NCBI GenBank assembly: GCA_000695325.1
Contig: AVPN01001312.1
Location: 1 to 24,538 of the forward strand
Length of the DNA: 24,538 nt
From: Pleurobrachia bachei
Taxonomy: Eukaryota > Ctenophora > Tentaculata > Cydippida > Pleurobrachiidae
Reading direction: 5' to 3'
The position numbers were made by a program, and so were the translations under genes. Every line of letters begins with the position of its first letter. Within the stretch, counting starts at the first letter, position 1. A model generated the notes under the pieces. That model was not told the DNA's origin and did no database searches. It saw only the letters and a program-made list of their open reading frames with translations. This document shows, in pieces, positions 22,890-24,538 of the stretch.

Positions 22890-22953
22890 TTGAGGATCTA
22901 ATTAGTTTTTAGTTGTTTCAATGTGTTATTATTTGTGTAAAATAAGTTCAGCG

Positions 22954-22991
22954 ATAATTCACAGTGAATGGGTCAATAATTCACAGTGAAT
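22954..22991. repeat. Palindrome ATAATTCACAGTGAAT, two copies
   Basis: ATAATTCACAGTGAAT occurs at 22954-22969 and 22976-22991, 22 bases apart. Its core, ATTCACAGTGAAT, is a perfect inverted repeat around one central base. It lies 65-100 bases after the stop of gene B. It could be a protein-binding site, a 3'-end hairpin or chance. There is no G+C stem with a T tract, so it is not a bacterial-type terminator. Confidence 0.7.
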
Positions 22992-23147
22992 TGAGTATTT
23001 GATAAGTTATGTTGGAAATTTATACTAAATTTTTATTTTGTTTCGCATCTGCTTATTTTATTTCCCTGATTTCAATCCCCTAAACTTCGAACCACCTCCC
23101 GTCCCCTCCCCTGGCCCTTCCCCCATGTTTCATTCCACTCCCCCTCT

Positions 23148-23276
23148 TTTTAGGTGATGTGATTTCAGTTTTGCAGCGCCTCCCCTAATCCTCCCTGACT
23201 ATCCCATCCCCTCCCCTTAATTCCATTTCATTCCCCTCCCTCTCTCTCTATGTTTTAGGCGATGTGATTTCAGTTT
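23148..23276. repeat. 105-bp-spaced duplicate of a TTTTAG...GATGTGATTTCAG element
   Basis: A 24-base segment beginning TTTTAGGTGATGTGATTTCA occurs at 23148-23171 and, with one change (T to C), at 23253-23276. Each copy follows a C/T-rich tract and so looks like a splice acceptor followed by a conserved start. A related sequence precedes gene B (about 15092-15107). It may be a duplicated promoter or leader-acceptor region of the array. Confidence 0.6.
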
Positions 23277-23298
23277 CAAGATACTGACGGTCGGATGA

Positions 23299-24538
23299 AT
23301 GAAAAATTGGTTTTTAGTGTAAGTTGAAATGTCATGCGACTTCATCCGATCTGTATCTTGTTCACTCCCCAATCTGTTCCAAACACTCTGATAGAATCCC
23401 TCCCTAACCCCCCTCCCACTTCCTCTCAGGTTGCTAGTGGTAGCGAGTGTTCATGTGAATGCCCAGTATAACAGCCGCCATCACAACAGTAAACAGGTAC
23501 AATTAAATTAATTAGCTCCTTTAGCTGCAATTAAAAACAGTGTATTCCACCACATTCGGCGACAGTAACCATGGTGTCAACTTGACACCATGGTTCCTGT
23601 CAAGCTAAAAAACCTCTCCTATTTCAGGACCATGCCCAAGAGACGGAGCTTGTCTTTGAGGACCATGGTAATAATGGAGGAGGCCAGCCTGCTGGATCTG
23701 GAGAAACAGAACTAGTGTTTGGAGAGAGTTCTAGGTTGCTACGGGAAACCCCGGACTCTAAGCCGGGAATATCTTCTGATACACCGCACATATCACGATC
23801 AGCAGCAGTCAGGGGAACTAGTAGATCAGCAGCTGTTAGGGGAACTGCAATTAGGACTAAAAGTGTAGATTTTAGGGAAGATACTAGGTTACTCAGGCAG
23901 ACAGGTCGTCAAGATACAACATCTGTAACTCAGTCAGAATTTAGAGATAGTAGCAGTAGAGTATCATCACAGGGAAGTAGATCATCAGCATCAGAATCAT
24001 CATTCCAGAGTAGCAGAGCAGCATCAGATACAGAGTTAGTGTTTGGAGGATCAGGGTCTTCAGATCGTGAAACACCATTTTCTGGCTTTCATGGTAACCG
24101 TCATGTCAGTAACCATGGTAACCATCCATTTAGTAACCATGGTAACCGTCACTTTAGTAACCATGGTAACCATCATCCTGGTAACACTAACTGGAGATAT
24201 CATGGCCAACATCATTCCTCTACAACGACAAATTTCAGCCACAGCAGAAGGATAACTTTCTATCGAAACCCTAGAAACTGGACCATTAGATCACCAAGGG
24301 GTAACCATGGATATCACCACCATGGTAACCAGGGAACCTATCACCATGGTAACCAGGGATATCATCACCATGGTAACCAGGGTCATCATCTCCATGGAAA
24401 CCAGGGATATCATCACCATGGTAACCAAGGATATAATCACCATAGTTACCAACAACAGCCATGGTCTCGACACCCTAACACGTTCAACAAACACCCCTTA
24501 TCACCCCGCTCGGGTGACACCGTTCTCCAATTCTCGGA
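23299..24538 (+). CDS. Gene C: third paralogue, N-terminal part only
   Basis: Predicted join: 23299-23318, 23430-23496, 23628 to the window end (open at 24538). Introns are 111 and 131 nt with GT-AG borders and consistent phases. Residues 1-18 form a clear signal peptide, MKNWFLVLLVVASVHVNA, followed by QYNSRHH. The start is the second of two overlapping ATGs (23295, 23299), the same arrangement as gene B. Exon 3 contains no methionine in the visible part, so ATG-based gene finding misses it. It encodes ETELVFE, ETELVFGES and DTELVFGGS motifs, a Ser/Arg-rich region, then His/Gly/Asn octapeptide arrays. The last visible residues (SPRSGDTVLQFS) resemble gene B SERRDTVIKVT, which also follows its His-rich region. 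It is therefore expected to continue into a giant exon beyond the window. The family is unrecognised. Confidence 0.78.
23567..23595. repeat. Perfect 14-bp inverted repeat in intron 2 of gene C
   Basis: AACCATGGTGTCAA at 23567-23580, one spacer base, then its exact reverse complement at 23582-23595. Each arm holds a CCATGG core preceded by AA, like an X-box half, so the structure resembles two opposed half-sites fused through GTGTCAA. It lies 32 bases before the acceptor at 23627. Confidence 0.85.
24108..24179 (+). repeat. 24-bp coding repeat, three copies (SNHGNxxF)
   Basis: Three consecutive 24-base units begin AGTAACCATGGTAAC and are read as SNHGNHPF, SNHGNRHF and SNHGNHHP. Each has an X-box-like half, CCATGGTAAC. 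The unit length equals that of the following array in gene C, although the octapeptide differs. Confidence 0.85.
24312..24455 (+). repeat. 24-bp coding repeat, six copies (YHHHGNQG)
   Basis: Six consecutive 24-base units encode octapeptides: YHHHGNQG, TYHHGNQG, YHHHGNQG, HHLHGNQG, YHHHGNQG and a diverged last copy, YNHHSYQQ. Each contains CACCATGGTAAC or a close variant. The copies are nearly identical in DNA, which suggests recent expansion, and the array is likely variable in copy number between individuals. Confidence 0.88.

Larger units (their letters stand above)
22890..23298. other. Intergenic region between genes B and C
   Basis: These 409 bases have no coding signal. They contain two copies of a short palindrome just after the gene B stop, C-rich tracts (23085-23250) and a tandemly duplicated TTTTAG element upstream of gene C. 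The promoter of C and the 3' end of B must both fit here. Confidence 0.55.

Noticed and set aside
2690-24455. CRISPR-like or bacterial repeat interpretation of the spaced palindromes
   Set aside because: Spacers are coding sequence, periods vary outside the short arrays, and the context is eukaryotic with introns.
24060-24494. Two minus-strand frames with repeated LVTMVMISLVTM
   Set aside because: They are shadows of the CCATGGTAAC arrays of gene C; the composition follows from the palindrome and gives no family signal.

Overview
The window looks like animal, or close holozoan, nuclear DNA. The coding signal is split by short GT-AG introns. Predicted proteins carry signal peptides interrupted by introns at conserved phases, one has an EGF-like module, and the first gene ends in a tyrosine-rich cytoplasmic-style tail. 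I see no rRNA, tRNA, CRISPR array or bacterial operon structure. The species cannot be fixed from the sequence; a compact invertebrate genome such as a sponge's would fit, but that is a guess.

Layout. Positions 1-2886 hold the 3' end of a + strand gene. Its last exon (2403-2886) encodes a tail with four YxN motifs, as in receptor tyrosine kinases or docking proteins. The rest of the window is a head-to-tail tandem array of three related genes, named here A, B and C. Gene A (3442-14631; exons 3442-3464, 4211-4374, 4544-4572, 4732-14631) predicts a secreted protein of 3371 residues. Gene B (15268-22889; exons 15268-15287, 15387-15441, 15522-16591, 16784-22889) predicts 2416 residues. Gene C (23299 to beyond 24538; exons 23299-23318, 23430-23496, 23628 onward) runs off the window. 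All three joins keep frame, and in each a phase-2 intron splits the signal peptide.

A and B share about 1800 C-terminal residues: a cysteine cluster, a very conserved core, a long beta-rich cysteine-poor region and a cysteine-containing end module. They differ at the N-terminus. A has half an EGF-like module and about 1500 extra residues. B, and C as far as seen, have a His/Gly/Tyr-rich low-complexity exon instead. I recognise no known family in the giant exons.

A second theme is a 14-bp palindrome, GTTACCATGGTAAC, which matches the RFX X-box consensus. I count eight exact copies, all inside coding exons of A, B and the unrelated upstream gene, plus many near-copies including those in C. It is read in two different frames, as YHGN or as VTMVT. 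It therefore behaves as an iterated DNA word rather than a protein motif. A short MITE-like element lies in intron 1 of gene A.
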